From: Lactococcus sp. dk101
GTDB taxonomy: Bacteria > Bacillota > Bacilli > Lactobacillales > Streptococcaceae
DNA: 64,000 nt
Assembly (NCBI RefSeq): GCF_009601055.1
Contig: NZ_WITI01000005.1
Span: forward strand, 1 to 64,000
Direction of reading: 5' to 3'
Position numbers and translations under genes: made by a program. A model generated the notes under the pieces. It was not told the origin of the DNA. It saw nothing but the letters and a program-made list of their open reading frames with translations, and searched no databases. Of this stretch, positions 17,742 through 26,418 are shown in pieces. Each line of letters opens with the position of its first letter. The first letter of the stretch is position 1.

Positions 17742-19220
17742 TTATTTTCGTTTATTAAACTTGCGTTCTAATCTGATTGGTTTGTCCCGTTTGGTCATTT
17801 TGACAACAGCTTCTGTACGGGCTGTATGTGGGAACATATCAACGGATTGGATGTAATCAACATTATAAAATTGTGAGAGAACAATTAAGTCTTTTGCCAA
17901 TGTTGACACGTTACATGAGACATAAACCATTTTTTCTGGTTGGAATTTTGTGATGGTTTCAAGCAAGGCAGAATCCAATCCTGTACGTGGTGGGTCAACA
18001 AGCAATGCTGTTGGGCGTTGACCAGTCTTGTACCAATTTGGAATAATTTTCTCTGCACGTCCTGTTTCATAATGACAATTTTTGAAGCCAAGGCGTTTGG
18101 CATTGGCACGCGCATCAACGATTGCTTCTGGTGTTACGTCCATCCCATGGACAGATTTAACCTTATCAGCTACCGCAAAACCAATTGTTCCGACACCACA
18201 GTATGCATCAACAACAGTATCTGTCTTTCTTGGATGTAAGGCTTTTACTGCTTCGGCATACAAAACATTAGCTTGTGTTGGATTAAGTTGGTAGAAGGCA
18301 CGAGGAGACAGTTCAAATTCATAATCAAGGACACCTTCAGTAATGGTATCTTTTTCATTGAATAAGATTTGCGTACGATCGCCGTAAATTTCACTGGTTT
18401 TCTTAGGGTGATAATTGACAGCAACAGTGACGATGTCTTTAAATTCTTCTGTCAGCTCTGACAAAATTTTATCAAATTTGACAAAGCCCATTTTTTCACG
18501 TTTCGTGATTTCTTGATCAGCATAAGGTTCTGGCCAAACTTGACCGTCCAAAACGACACGTGTTGAGCTGACGAAAATCATTTGAACTTGACCCGTTTTT
18601 TGACTTCTGCGAACCATTACAGTACGAATACCGCGGGTTTTACGTTCATCATCAACAGGAAGTTTGTATTTTTCTATCAAGCGACAAACTTGATTGACGA
18701 TGGTTTGCGTCATTTCTTCTTGAACAACACAGCGTTCAAGATTGACCAAATGGTGTGAATTTTCACGGTAAAGTCCTGCAATGACTGTCCCGTCATTCAA
18801 ACGACGAATTTGGTACTGCAATTTATTACGGTAATGACGCGGATTTTCCATTCCTAGCGTATCGCGCAATTCATAGTTCTTCCAACCTGTTGGTTTGTAC
18901 TTTTCAAGTGCTTGACGCATCAAGTCTTTTTTGAACTCTAACTGCTGTGGGTAAGCCAAGTGCATGATGTGCGAACTTGACAAGTCAGCATAAACAGAGT
19001 CTTCAGGTTTCACGCGAAACTTCGATTTTTTATTAATTGTTACAACTTTGGCACGTGAAAAATTACGTGCATTTTCTGTGATTTCCGCCAAGATTGTCTC
19101 ACCAGGCAGGGCATAAGGCACGAAAACAAGGCGTCCAGAGATTGAAGCAATCCCTTCACCATTAATTCCCATACGTTCAATATTGAGCGGGACTTTTTGT
19201 CCAATTTTAAGAGTTATCAT
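17742..19220 (-). CDS. rlmD: 23S rRNA (uracil-C5)-methyltransferase (RlmD/RlmCD type)
   Basis: A 492-residue protein. An N-terminal TRAM-like RNA-binding domain (GEGIASISGRLVFVP, PGETILAEI) precedes a SAM-dependent methyltransferase domain. It has VVDAYCGVGTIGF for cofactor binding, LLVDPPRTGLD and the catalytic Cys in VYVSCNVSTLAKD. It methylates a uracil in 23S rRNA; Gram-positive versions often modify two sites (family knowledge). An iron-sulphur cysteine cluster is not obvious. The ATG lies six nucleotides below a TG-G-TAAAAT box, with no ribosome binding site. Confidence 0.9.
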   Translation of the reverse strand: MITLKIGQKVPLNIERMGINGEGIASISGRLVFVPYALPGETILAEITENARNFSRAKVVTINKKSKFRVKPEDSVYADLSSSHIMHLAYPQQLEFKKDLMRQALEKYKPTGWKNYELRDTLGMENPRHYRNKLQYQIRRLNDGTVIAGLYRENSHHLVNLERCVVQEEMTQTIVNQVCRLIEKYKLPVDDERKTRGIRTVMVRRSQKTGQVQMIFVSSTRVVLDGQVWPEPYADQEITKREKMGFVKFDKILSELTEEFKDIVTVAVNYHPKKTSEIYGDRTQILFNEKDTITEGVLDYEFELSPRAFYQLNPTQANVLYAEAVKALHPRKTDTVVDAYCGVGTIGFAVADKVKSVHGMDVTPEAIVDARANAKRLGFKNCHYETGRAEKIIPNWYKTGQRPTALLVDPPRTGLDSALLETITKFQPEKMVYVSCNVSTLAKDLIVLSQFYNVDYIQSVDMFPHTARTEAVVKMTKRDKPIRLERKFNKRK

Positions 19221-19226
19221 GTTGCT

Positions 19227-19235
19227 ATTTTACCA
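19227..19235 (-). promoter_or_regulatory. Extended -10 box of rlmD, predicted leaderless
   Basis: TG-G-TAAAAT with TAAAAT at 19227-19232 on the minus strand, exactly six bases before the ATG at 19220. Confidence 0.5.
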
Positions 19236-19311
19236 TATTATCACTGATTTTTGGAGTTTATTTATTGGAAAATAAAAAGATTTAATTTTTAAAATTAAAC
19301 CTTTCGAAAAA

Positions 19312-19797
19312 TCATTTTGAATATTTACCATTTATGAAAGAAACGTCTTCTGTGTTTGAGTATGCACCGCCGTAAACTTTTATCAAAGCAATAATCCAAT
19401 CTACAAATGCCCATATCCCTAAGGTCATCCAACCGAATAAAAGTTTACAAATGCCAACGCCGACTTGACCACGCATAAAGCGGTCAACCCCAAAGACACC
19501 CAGAAGCCATGCCCCAACCCAGACAAAAAGATGTTTATTGATTTTTGTCTCTTTGGCATTGACAAAATTTACAGCTCCGCTCACATTCTCAACAGCATTC
19601 ACAAGGCCTTCTGTTTTAACTTTTGCAATCACAACTGTTGCTTCATTTTCGTCAACTTTTACCTATTCGTAAACTTTAACTTTGTCGCCAACTCTTACGC
19701 CTTGATAATTTAGAGAGCTTACAGGATATTCTTTTGCAGTCCCGTCTTCACTACCAATCATCACTTTTTCATCTGAAATGCTAATCACTTCATTCAT
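19312..19797 (-). pseudogene. TM2-domain membrane protein interrupted by an in-frame amber codon
   Basis: One reading frame runs from the ATG at 19797 to 19312. It is broken only by TAG at 19663-19665 (codon 45). The first 44 codons encode a small beta domain (VGSEDGTAKEYP-like start, ending GVRVGDKVKVYE). The part after the TAG continues VKVDENEATVVIAKV and then holds a TM2 domain with two membrane segments (FVWVGAWLLGVFGVDRF and GWMTLGIWAFVDW). No ATG restarts the second part in frame; a GTG at 19632 is the only candidate. An AGGAAA site and a consensus promoter serve the first ATG. This is either a pseudogene, readthrough or a sequence error. TM2 proteins have no settled function. Confidence 0.65.
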
Positions 19798-19882
19798 CGT
19801 CGTTTCCTCTATCCTTAATTTAATAATTAACACAATTATTCAAATTTTTAAAAATTATATTTTCATATATTGTATTCTATAA

Positions 19883-19911
19883 ATTATAATCTTTTTTGAA
19901 CAATTTTGCAA
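19883..19911 (-). promoter_or_regulatory. Promoter of the TM2 gene
   Basis: TTGCAA (19906-19911), a 17-bp spacer and TATAAT (19883-19888) on the minus strand, with an 85-nt leader before the ATG at 19797. Its presence shows that the full frame was a transcribed gene. Confidence 0.7.
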
Positions 19912-19943
19912 TGGCAAATCTCATCTTTTCCTCTAAATCTTGC

Positions 19944-19972
19944 GTTACAAACCTTCAATTTTTTCGTATAAT
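19944..19972 (+). promoter_or_regulatory. Promoter of recX, predicted leaderless
   Basis: GTTACA at 19944-19949, a 17-bp spacer and TATAAT at 19967-19972, six bases before the ATG at 19979. The open frame could start at a TTG upstream, but that codon overlaps the promoter. Confidence 0.55.
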
Positions 19973-19978
19973 AAAGAT

Positions 19979-20779
19979 ATGATAAAAATTACGGAACTTA
20001 AGAAGCTGAAACGTCTATACAAGATGAGTTTAGAGGGCGCAGAACTTGATAAAGTCTATATTTGTGAAGACACGATTGTGCATTTTTTCTTGACAAAAGA
20101 CAAAAACATGACTAAACAAGAGCTGCAGGAAATTGTCAGCTATGACCAGTTTGCTCAAGGAAAAGCCTTAGCCATTTATTATCTTTCCTTCAAAGCACGT
20201 ACCAAAAAAGAAGTCCAAAAATACTTGATTGAGCATGAGATTGATGAAAATCAAATCGACCAAGTCCTGTCAGCGCTGATGGACAATGGCCTTATCAATG
20301 ACAAAGCTTATGCTGAAAATTTCATTCAAGGAAAAATTGCCATGGCATCATCTGGCCCTTTTCAAGTCAAACAAAAGCTGATGGAAAAGGGACTTGCAAG
20401 AGATACTATCGATGACGTCTTGGCCGAATTTTATGATGAGGAAAATCAGATTGAGGTCGCCACAAAGCTTGCTGAAAAAGTCGTCCGCACGAAAGCGAGT
20501 AGGCTCACGCTCAATCAACTAAAACAAAAGATTGCTCAAAACCTGACGAGCAAAGGTTTTTCGTATGCCATCGCCAGCATTGCGATTGATAGCCTAGAAC
20601 TTGAAGCCGATGAAGAAAACGAGCTTGATTTACTCGATGCCGAACTTGAAAAGGCTTATCGGAAATATTCGAGAAATTACGAGGGATACGACTTGAAAAA
20701 CCGTGTCACCCAAGCCTTAGCACGCAAAGGCTTTGACTTTGGAAGCATTGCAAGCGCCCTTCGGGATTATGAGTTTTAA
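19979..20779 (+). CDS. recX: RecX family recombination regulator
   Basis: About 266 residues from the ATG at 19979. RecX inhibits or tunes RecA filaments during recombination. Three-helix repeats typical of RecX are visible: the AIYYLSFKARTKKEVQKYL block near residue 75, DNGLINDKAYAENFI, and MASSGPFQVKQKLMEKGL. A C-terminal repeat (RVTQALARKGFDFGSIASAL) follows. The start sits six nucleotides below the -10 box with no ribosome binding site. An imperfect GTCAGCGCTGAT copy is at 20269. Confidence 0.88.
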   Translation: MIKITELKKLKRLYKMSLEGAELDKVYICEDTIVHFFLTKDKNMTKQELQEIVSYDQFAQGKALAIYYLSFKARTKKEVQKYLIEHEIDENQIDQVLSALMDNGLINDKAYAENFIQGKIAMASSGPFQVKQKLMEKGLARDTIDDVLAEFYDEENQIEVATKLAEKVVRTKASRLTLNQLKQKIAQNLTSKGFSYAIASIAIDSLELEADEENELDLLDAELEKAYRKYSRNYEGYDLKNRVTQALARKGFDFGSIASALRDYEF

Positions 20780-20781
20780 GA

Positions 20782-20861
20782 AAACCTCTGCACAACGAAT
20801 GTCCATTCTCGTTCTATCGCTATAGCGATAAGTCGAAATGACAGTCTTGACAGAGGTTTTT
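20782..20861 (+). terminator. Long-armed terminator of recX with inserted hairpin
   Basis: AAAACCTCTG at the 5' side pairs with CAGAGGTTTT followed by T8. The loop of about 55 nt holds a second hairpin (ATCGCTATAGCGAT) and a TGTCCATTCTC segment related to the repeats inside the valS T-box region. Confidence 0.7.
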
Positions 20862-20920
20862 TTTATTATTATTATCTTAGGTTATTCGATTTTATTATTA
20901 TTATTTTATATTAGGTTATT

Positions 20921-21562
20921 TTATTTTGATGATTGAAATGCTGCAACAAATGCTTTTGCATTATCCGTGACTGCTTGATAATCATCATGCAAAGCAGGTG
21001 CTGTTAAACCGCCTCCTGCACTTACTGCCACTGCTCCTGCTGAGAGCCACTCGCCAATGTTCTGAACATTGACACCACCTGATGGCAAAATATTGATATA
21101 GGGAAATGGGCCTTTTAAATCCTTAATCATTTTTGCACCAGTAATATCTCCAGGGAATAGCTTGATTAACTCAGATCCGTATTGCAATGCTTCCTGTGCT
21201 TCTCGAGGTGTTAAAACACCTGGAACATAAGGAATTTGATAGAGATTACACATTTTAGCAACCTCTTTACTAAACGATGGACTTACAATAAACTGTGCCC
21301 CAGCAATAATTGCAAGTCTAGCCGAAGTCGGATCCAACACAGTACCAGCACCAATAACAACATCAGTCCCTTGATATTTAGTAACCAAATCCGAGATAAC
21401 CTCGTTTGCTCGCGGAACTGAATAAGTAAGCTCGATTGATTTTATTCCACCATCAACCACCGCTTCAACAATTTTCACTGCCTTTTCTGCGCTGTCAGCT
21501 CTGACAACTGAAACAATTCCTGATTCAATGACCTTATTCAATAAGGTTGCTCTTTGCATCAT
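20921..21562 (-). CDS. kdgA: 2-keto-3-deoxy-6-phosphogluconate aldolase
   Basis: A 213-residue class I aldolase. It splits KDPG into pyruvate and glyceraldehyde 3-phosphate. The catalytic Glu is in SIELTYSVPRA, GAGTVLD is the phosphate loop and the Schiff-base Lys is in LIKLFPGD near residue 135. It is the last gene of a uronate operon. The AAGGAG ribosome binding site can serve either of two adjacent ATGs. A GTCAGNNCTGAC palindrome at 21494 encodes V-R-A-D near the N-terminus and is the last exact copy before a gap of 10.9 kb. Confidence 0.93.
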   Translation of the reverse strand: MMQRATLLNKVIESGIVSVVRADSAEKAVKIVEAVVDGGIKSIELTYSVPRANEVISDLVTKYQGTDVVIGAGTVLDPTSARLAIIAGAQFIVSPSFSKEVAKMCNLYQIPYVPGVLTPREAQEALQYGSELIKLFPGDITGAKMIKDLKGPFPYINILPSGGVNVQNIGEWLSAGAVAVSAGGGLTAPALHDDYQAVTDNAKAFVAAFQSSK

Positions 21563-21570
21563 TTTTCTCC

Positions 21571-22521
21571 TTAATTTTCGTCATAAAAGGCATTCAACTG
21601 CTTTCTCGTTGGATAACCGTCATTATCTCCAGGAGCCATCACAGCCAATGCTCCAATCGCACATCCACGTGTTACAGCTTCTTTCAAATCCATCCCTTCA
21701 ATCAATCCAGTCAATACACCAAGCGCAAATCCGTCTCCAGCACCAACGGTATCAACAACTTTTTCAACTCTAAATCCTGGTACAGTGTAAGACTGCCCTG
21801 TTTTCAGTTTTACGAAAGCTCCTGAGGCACCGAGTTTAACAATAACCGTTTGAGTAATATCACTTTGATTGAGATAAAAATCAGCAATTTTTTCTGGACT
21901 ACGAGTCCCTACCAAAATTTCACCTTCTTCAATTCCTGGCATTACAATTTCACCAGCTTTAGCCAATTCATTAATGGTTTGTCGCATAGTATCTTCAGAT
22001 TCCCAAAGGCTAGGGCGAAGATTTGGATCGAATGTCGTATGTATGCCTCGTGTTAATAATTGTTCAACCAAATAAGAAAAAGTCTCACGCGCTTGAAGTG
22101 AAATTGCTGGAAAAATACCCGATAAATGCGCCCATTTAACTTCAGAAAAATCAATATCATCAATACTTGATTTATTCATGTAAGCTGCTGCTGAACCTTT
22201 TCTAAAATAAAACGTTTCTGGATCTCCAGCATTTACAAATTCTTTCAAATAAAAACCTGTCCAATGTTGCATATCTTTACTGATATATCGATTTCCAACA
22301 CCTTGATGAGCAATTTCTTTCACAACAAATTGCCCAAAAGGATCATCTCCCACCTGAGAGATATACTCAGTCGAATGCCCTAATCGCGAAGCTCCAATCA
22401 TGACATTCAGTTCTGCACCTCCCATTACTTTTGAAAATTCAGTTGAATTAACTAAATTTTGATTTAAATTATTTGAGGCAAACACGACTAAAGGTTCACC
22501 AATTGTAATTATTTCCGCCAT
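21571..22521 (-). CDS. kdgK: 2-keto-3-deoxygluconate kinase (PfkB family)
   Basis: About 316 residues from MAEIITIGEP. PfkB-family carbohydrate kinase: GGAELNVMIGASRLG near the N-terminus and the signature DTVGAGDGFALGVL near residue 250 with catalytic Asp. It phosphorylates KDG to KDPG, the substrate of the adjacent aldolase. The open frame extends eight codons upstream, but GGAG is correctly placed for the ATG at 22521. It overlaps the end of the upstream isomerase gene by 13 bp. Confidence 0.9.
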   Translation of the reverse strand: MAEIITIGEPLVVFASNNLNQNLVNSTEFSKVMGGAELNVMIGASRLGHSTEYISQVGDDPFGQFVVKEIAHQGVGNRYISKDMQHWTGFYLKEFVNAGDPETFYFRKGSAAAYMNKSSIDDIDFSEVKWAHLSGIFPAISLQARETFSYLVEQLLTRGIHTTFDPNLRPSLWESEDTMRQTINELAKAGEIVMPGIEEGEILVGTRSPEKIADFYLNQSDITQTVIVKLGASGAFVKLKTGQSYTVPGFRVEKVVDTVGAGDGFALGVLTGLIEGMDLKEAVTRGCAIGALAVMAPGDNDGYPTRKQLNAFYDEN

Positions 22522-23270
22522 AATTCTGTCTCCAAATACGAACAAACCTTCGTCATGTCTTCTTCAATAATTTCATGATTAAATGTTGGATATTCTAATG
22601 CTATTGGGATTTCTTTTGACACTTTAAATAAGATTTCCCGCCAAGCTAATGTACCGCAATCAATTCCAACTACATCTACTTTTCCATCTTGGATAACAAT
22701 ATCTTTCAAGTGGATATATCGAATATCATCAATAAAAAGTATCATGGCTTCTTGGGCTGATTCACCAACAAATGACCAATTTCCAATATCAAATACAAAC
22801 CCTAAATCAATTTTGTCAGCCCTAATTGCTTTCAAAAATCGTTGGATTGGTTGGATTGTTCCATTTTCCTCAGATTGATCGTTTTCAACATTTATTTCAA
22901 TTCCATAATTAATCAATGGTGTTAATGCATCTGATAAATTTCCCTTAAAGTTAGCAAAATCCCCAATATTCCATTTGATTTTTTTAACCCCCATCGCTAA
23001 CGCTTCATCCAAATAATGAACTAATTCAGGATTTATTTCTCCATCAATAAACACTTTATCTGGAACGCTGTAATATAATTCAACTTGAGTTTCCGAAACT
23101 GCACTATTAATCTCCAAGATTTCTGATTGGATATCAAAGAAATACTCTCGTCTAATTTCGACTGTCTCAAATCCTAAAGCTGCAGCCTCACGAATTAGCT
23201 GACTCTGTTTTATACCTGATTTCCATTCTCCTTCGAAAATAAGCAGATTGGCAACGATTTGTTTTTTCAT
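22509..23270 (-). CDS. Sugar phosphate isomerase/epimerase (xylose-isomerase-like TIM barrel)
   Basis: A 253-residue protein of the AP endonuclease 2/xylose isomerase-like TIM-barrel fold. Segments VENDQSEENG, LGFVFDIGNWSFVGE and YIHLKDI supply the metal-binding Glu, Asp and His expected of the family, and IALEYP the last Glu. The substrate is not known. Its location between kduD and kdgK suggests an isomerisation or epimerisation step for a sugar acid entering the KDG route. No motif in the sequence says which. Confidence 0.75.
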   Translation of the reverse strand: MKKQIVANLLIFEGEWKSGIKQSQLIREAAALGFETVEIRREYFFDIQSEILEINSAVSETQVELYYSVPDKVFIDGEINPELVHYLDEALAMGVKKIKWNIGDFANFKGNLSDALTPLINYGIEINVENDQSEENGTIQPIQRFLKAIRADKIDLGFVFDIGNWSFVGESAQEAMILFIDDIRYIHLKDIVIQDGKVDVVGIDCGTLAWREILFKVSKEIPIALEYPTFNHEIIEEDMTKVCSYLETELWRK

Positions 23271-23342
23271 TTTATTCCCCTATACGCAGACAACAGTACT
23301 TCAAAACAAAGTACTGTTATCCATACTTCAAATTATTTGTAA

Positions 23343-24152
23343 TTACTCAGGTTGTTTTCCGATGTAAGCTAAAATTCCACCATCAACATAAAGGACATGG
23401 CCATTGACAAAATCAGAAGCAGGAGAGGCCAAAAATACTGCTGGGCCTTGCAAATCTGAAGTTTCTCCCCAACGTTCGGCAGGCGTTTTTGCAATAATAA
23501 AGCTATCGAACGGATGACGTGAGCCATCGGCTTGTACTTCCCGCAATGGTGCTGTTTGCGGAGTAGCAATATATCCAGGGCCAATCCCATTACATTGGAT
23601 ATTATATTTCCCGTATTCAGAAGCAATGTTACGTGTCAACATTTTCAATCCGCCCTTAGCTGCAGCATATGCAGAAACCGTTTCACGACCAAGTTCAGAC
23701 ATCATCGAACAAATATTGATAATCTTTCCACCGCCCGCTTTAATCATTCCAGGAATTACTGCCTTTGATACAATAAACGGACCATTCAAATCAATATCAA
23801 TTACCTGACGAAAATCACTTGCTGACATTTCAATCATCGGAATACGTTTGATAATTCCTGCATTATTAACCAGAATATCAATTGTTCCCACTTCTTTTTC
23901 AACTTGTGCAACCATTGCATTAACAGCATCTTCGTCCGTTACATCGCACACATAACCGTGTGCATTAATCCCTGCTTCTTTATAAGCAACTGCTCCACGA
24001 TCGACTGCTGCCTGACTGATATCGTTATAAACAATCGTTGCACCAGCTTTAGCGTATGCGCTCGCAAGAGCAAAGCCAATGCCATATGTTGCACCAGTTA
24101 CAAGTGCAATTTTTCCGTTGAGTGAAAATTTTTCTAAATATGCTTCTGTCAT
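23343..24152 (-). CDS. kduD: SDR dehydrogenase, KduD / gluconate 5-dehydrogenase type
   Basis: A 269-residue SDR. VTGATYGIG near residue 17, NNAGIIKRIPMIE near residue 95, the catalytic Ser in INICSMMSELG and YAAAKGG near residue 165. The C-terminus FVNGHVLYVDGGILAYIGK is typical of the KduD/gluconate 5-dehydrogenase group. In this cluster, with kduI next door, the likely reaction is reduction of 2,5-diketo-3-deoxygluconate to KDG. Gluconate 5-dehydrogenase activity is the alternative. Confidence 0.85.
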   Translation of the reverse strand: MTEAYLEKFSLNGKIALVTGATYGIGFALASAYAKAGATIVYNDISQAAVDRGAVAYKEAGINAHGYVCDVTDEDAVNAMVAQVEKEVGTIDILVNNAGIIKRIPMIEMSASDFRQVIDIDLNGPFIVSKAVIPGMIKAGGGKIINICSMMSELGRETVSAYAAAKGGLKMLTRNIASEYGKYNIQCNGIGPGYIATPQTAPLREVQADGSRHPFDSFIIAKTPAERWGETSDLQGPAVFLASPASDFVNGHVLYVDGGILAYIGKQPE

Positions 24153-24217
24153 GTATATATACCTTTTTCTAATTAATGATTGAAAAATAATTTTTGAATT
24201 TTAATTTTTTTATATTT

Positions 24218-25291
24218 TTAGGCTGCTTGATGGTCAACTGGTACTTCTACCGTTTTTTGCTCTTCTGTTGCTGCCAATTCTTTTAAGTATTCTTCTTTTT
24301 TCGCTGCAACCTTATCCGGAAGTGCCTTACGTCCTAATCGACGCGCACGTTTTTCCATTTGCATGGTAATAATGGGTGTCAAGATTGCTGTAACCAATAC
24401 TGATGTAGCTACAATTGCTGTCGCTTGTCCTGCAATTGGTGCGTATTGAGGAGCAAGTTGAGCAATGGCACTTGGCACTGCAACTGCTGCTCCAGCCGTT
24501 GATGATGCTGCCCATCCAGCTACACCATCTGATCCAGTAATGAAACGATCCAAGAGTGAAAGCACACTTCCTGAAATAACAACAACTGCTACTGCCATCA
24601 AAATACCAACAAGACCAGATTTAAAGATAGCAGTCAAGTCAATTGCAAAGCCGAGTGTAAGTGCAAAAAATGGAATCATAGCAGGCACAACTGGTGCAAG
24701 GAATTTACGGAATTCCACATCAAGGGATCCAAGAATAATTCCTAAAACAAATGGAATTAAAGTTGAAACAAAGGCGGTGATTGGAAATGAGGCCATTCCT
24801 GCAACACCCATTGTAATCATGGTCATGAAAGGCCCAGATTCGATAGAAATAAATGGGAAACCTGCAGCATCTTCATCACGATTCAAAGTCGTCATAATTC
24901 CCATGTACAGTCCGCCGTTTGTTTCGTTAAATGACGCTATTACAGCTAGGGCAGACAATCCAGCAAATGCACCTGAAGTAATTCCATTTCCTGGTAAGAG
25001 ATGTCCAACAACTATTCCTAGTAAACCAGCTAAAAGTACTTTACCGACCAGCAAAGTCAACCCTTTTTTAGCAACATATCCCGATGTCTTGAGATTAATT
25101 GTGGCTCCAACACTGACAAACCATATAAACAAAATTACAGAAGTTCCAGTTAGAAATGTACCTGTAAAACCTGGTAAAAACTCTGTCGGAAGCTTTGGAT
25201 TAGGATAAATCACACGGATTAGTGCCCCGAGAAATAATGGCACAATCATCATCCCCGCAGGGATTTTTTCAATTGTTTTTTTAATTTGCAT
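24218..25291 (-). CDS. kdgT: 2-keto-3-deoxygluconate permease
   Basis: About 357 residues with ten or so hydrophobic segments. IPAGMMIVPLFLGALI at the N-terminus, LFIWFVSVGATI and SGAFAGLSALA match the KdgT family of KDG:proton symporters. A hydrophilic C-terminal tail of about 45 residues (EKRARRLGRKALPDK onward) makes it longer than the enterobacterial protein. The open frame starts 14 codons further up, but GAAAAGG favours the ATG at 25291. It imports the substrate for kdgK. Confidence 0.88.
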   Translation of the reverse strand: MQIKKTIEKIPAGMMIVPLFLGALIRVIYPNPKLPTEFLPGFTGTFLTGTSVILFIWFVSVGATINLKTSGYVAKKGLTLLVGKVLLAGLLGIVVGHLLPGNGITSGAFAGLSALAVIASFNETNGGLYMGIMTTLNRDEDAAGFPFISIESGPFMTMITMGVAGMASFPITAFVSTLIPFVLGIILGSLDVEFRKFLAPVVPAMIPFFALTLGFAIDLTAIFKSGLVGILMAVAVVVISGSVLSLLDRFITGSDGVAGWAASSTAGAAVAVPSAIAQLAPQYAPIAGQATAIVATSVLVTAILTPIITMQMEKRARRLGRKALPDKVAAKKEEYLKELAATEEQKTVEVPVDHQAA

Positions 25292-25358
25292 TTTAATTAC
25301 CTTTTCAAAGATTTTCCCAAGACTTATCTCCATATTGTCTTGGACAATACAATAATTC

Positions 25359-26210
25359 TCACTTCAATTCATTGATTGGCACGACATCCATATCATCATA
25401 TGTAATGTTTTCTCCAGCCATTAACCAGATAAATGAATAGTTACTCGTAGCAACACCACAATGGACAGACCAACTTGGACTAATGGCTCCTTGCTCGTTG
25501 TGTAAAAGAAGGTGTTTCGTTTCATCTGGTTTTCCCATCATATGAAATACAGCATCTTCTTCTGGTAATTCAAAATACATATAAACTTCTGCACGGCGCT
25601 CATGCGTGTGGCACGGCATCGTGTTCCATGCAGATCCTGGAGCAAGTGATGTTAATCCCATTTGTAGTTGACATGATTCGACTTGATTAGGATGAACGTA
25701 TTGATTAATTTTTCGCTTATTCATATGTTCATCATCACCTGGAGTCAATGGAACAATATTTGCTAAAGCAATTTGTTTGTTAGGGTACTTGTAATGCGCT
25801 GGTGCTGATGCAATGTAAAATTTTGCTGGATTTTGCGGATTTTTTGATTTGAAAATTACATGTTGCGTTTCCTTACCAATATAATATCCATCTCGATGAA
25901 GCACTTCATCTTCAACACCATCAATTTCGACATAACCGTCTCCACCAATGTTAATAAATCCAAGCTCACGGCGTTCAAGGAAATATTCCACTCCTAGAAC
26001 TTTATCTAAAACAATTTCTAATGGTTCTTCAACAGGTTCTACACCTCCAAAAATCAATCGATCATTGTGTGTGTAGGTAAGATGAATCCAACCTTCTTCA
26101 AAAATTTGCTCAACGGCAAATTCGCGACGTAATTCTTCTGTTGTGAAATCAGCAATATCACTTGGTGCATGTGTATATCGAGTTTCCATAGTTTGATGAC
26201 TCAATTTCAT
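25359..26210 (-). CDS. kduI: 5-dehydro-4-deoxy-D-glucuronate isomerase
   Basis: A 283-residue cupin enzyme. Alignable by eye with enterobacterial KduI over its full length: YFLERRELGFINIGG, the zinc-binding CHTHERRAEVYMYFE, VFHMMGKPDETKH and ISPSWSVHCGVAT. It converts 4-deoxy-L-threo-5-hexosulose uronate, a product of unsaturated uronides, to the KduD substrate. It is the first gene of the kduI-kdgT-kduD-epimerase-kdgK-kdgA operon, directly below operator and cre-like sites. Confidence 0.95.
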   Translation of the reverse strand: MKLSHQTMETRYTHAPSDIADFTTEELRREFAVEQIFEEGWIHLTYTHNDRLIFGGVEPVEEPLEIVLDKVLGVEYFLERRELGFINIGGDGYVEIDGVEDEVLHRDGYYIGKETQHVIFKSKNPQNPAKFYIASAPAHYKYPNKQIALANIVPLTPGDDEHMNKRKINQYVHPNQVESCQLQMGLTSLAPGSAWNTMPCHTHERRAEVYMYFELPEEDAVFHMMGKPDETKHLLLHNEQGAISPSWSVHCGVATSNYSFIWLMAGENITYDDMDVVPINELK

Positions 26211-26218
26211 TCTCCTTT

Positions 26219-26230
26219 AAAGCGTTTACA
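26219..26230 (-). promoter_or_regulatory. cre-like site in the kduI leader
   Basis: Minus strand TGTAAACGCTTT next to the ribosome binding site resembles the CcpA catabolite-response element (TGNAANCGNTNNCA) but lacks the final CA. Confidence 0.4.
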
Positions 26231-26290
26231 AATTATTTTAAAAAAAATATTTTAAACTTTTTCTTACATGCCGGCGTTGACAAAGTTTAG

Positions 26291-26315
26291 TTTATCGATT
26301 TAGTAAACCGATTTA
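26291..26315. promoter_or_regulatory. Twin operator-like sites upstream of kduI
   Basis: TTTATCGATTTA (26291-26302) and TAAACCGATTTA (26304-26315) lie side by side. They share a central CGAT and flanking TTTA, as expected of binding sites for a LacI-type repressor such as the adjacent regulator. Confidence 0.45.
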
Positions 26316-26323
26316 CTTTTATT

Positions 26324-26337
26324 ATAAACGCTTTCAT
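26324..26337 (-). promoter_or_regulatory. cre-like site of the kdu/kdg operon
   Basis: Minus strand ATGAAAGCGTTTAT is one or two bases from the cre consensus. It suggests CcpA-mediated glucose repression of the uronate genes. Confidence 0.5.
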
Positions 26338-26375
26338 TTTATCTGTCAATAAGCAAATTAATTTTTTCACATTAA

Positions 26376-26412
26376 AAAACCTTTACAAAATATTAAATTT
26401 TGTAAAGGTTTT
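26376..26412 (-). terminator. Terminator of the LacI-family gene
   Basis: A long perfect stem (AAAACCTTTACAAAAT with ATTTTGTAAAGGTTTT) around a short loop directly after the regulator stop codon. Confidence 0.75.
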
Positions 26413-26418
26413 CATAAT

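Noticed and set aside
20862-20920. ATTATTATT tracts as a possible CRISPR or VNTR
   Set aside because: Simple AT-rich sequence without spacers or a conserved unit; similar tracts follow several stop codons here.
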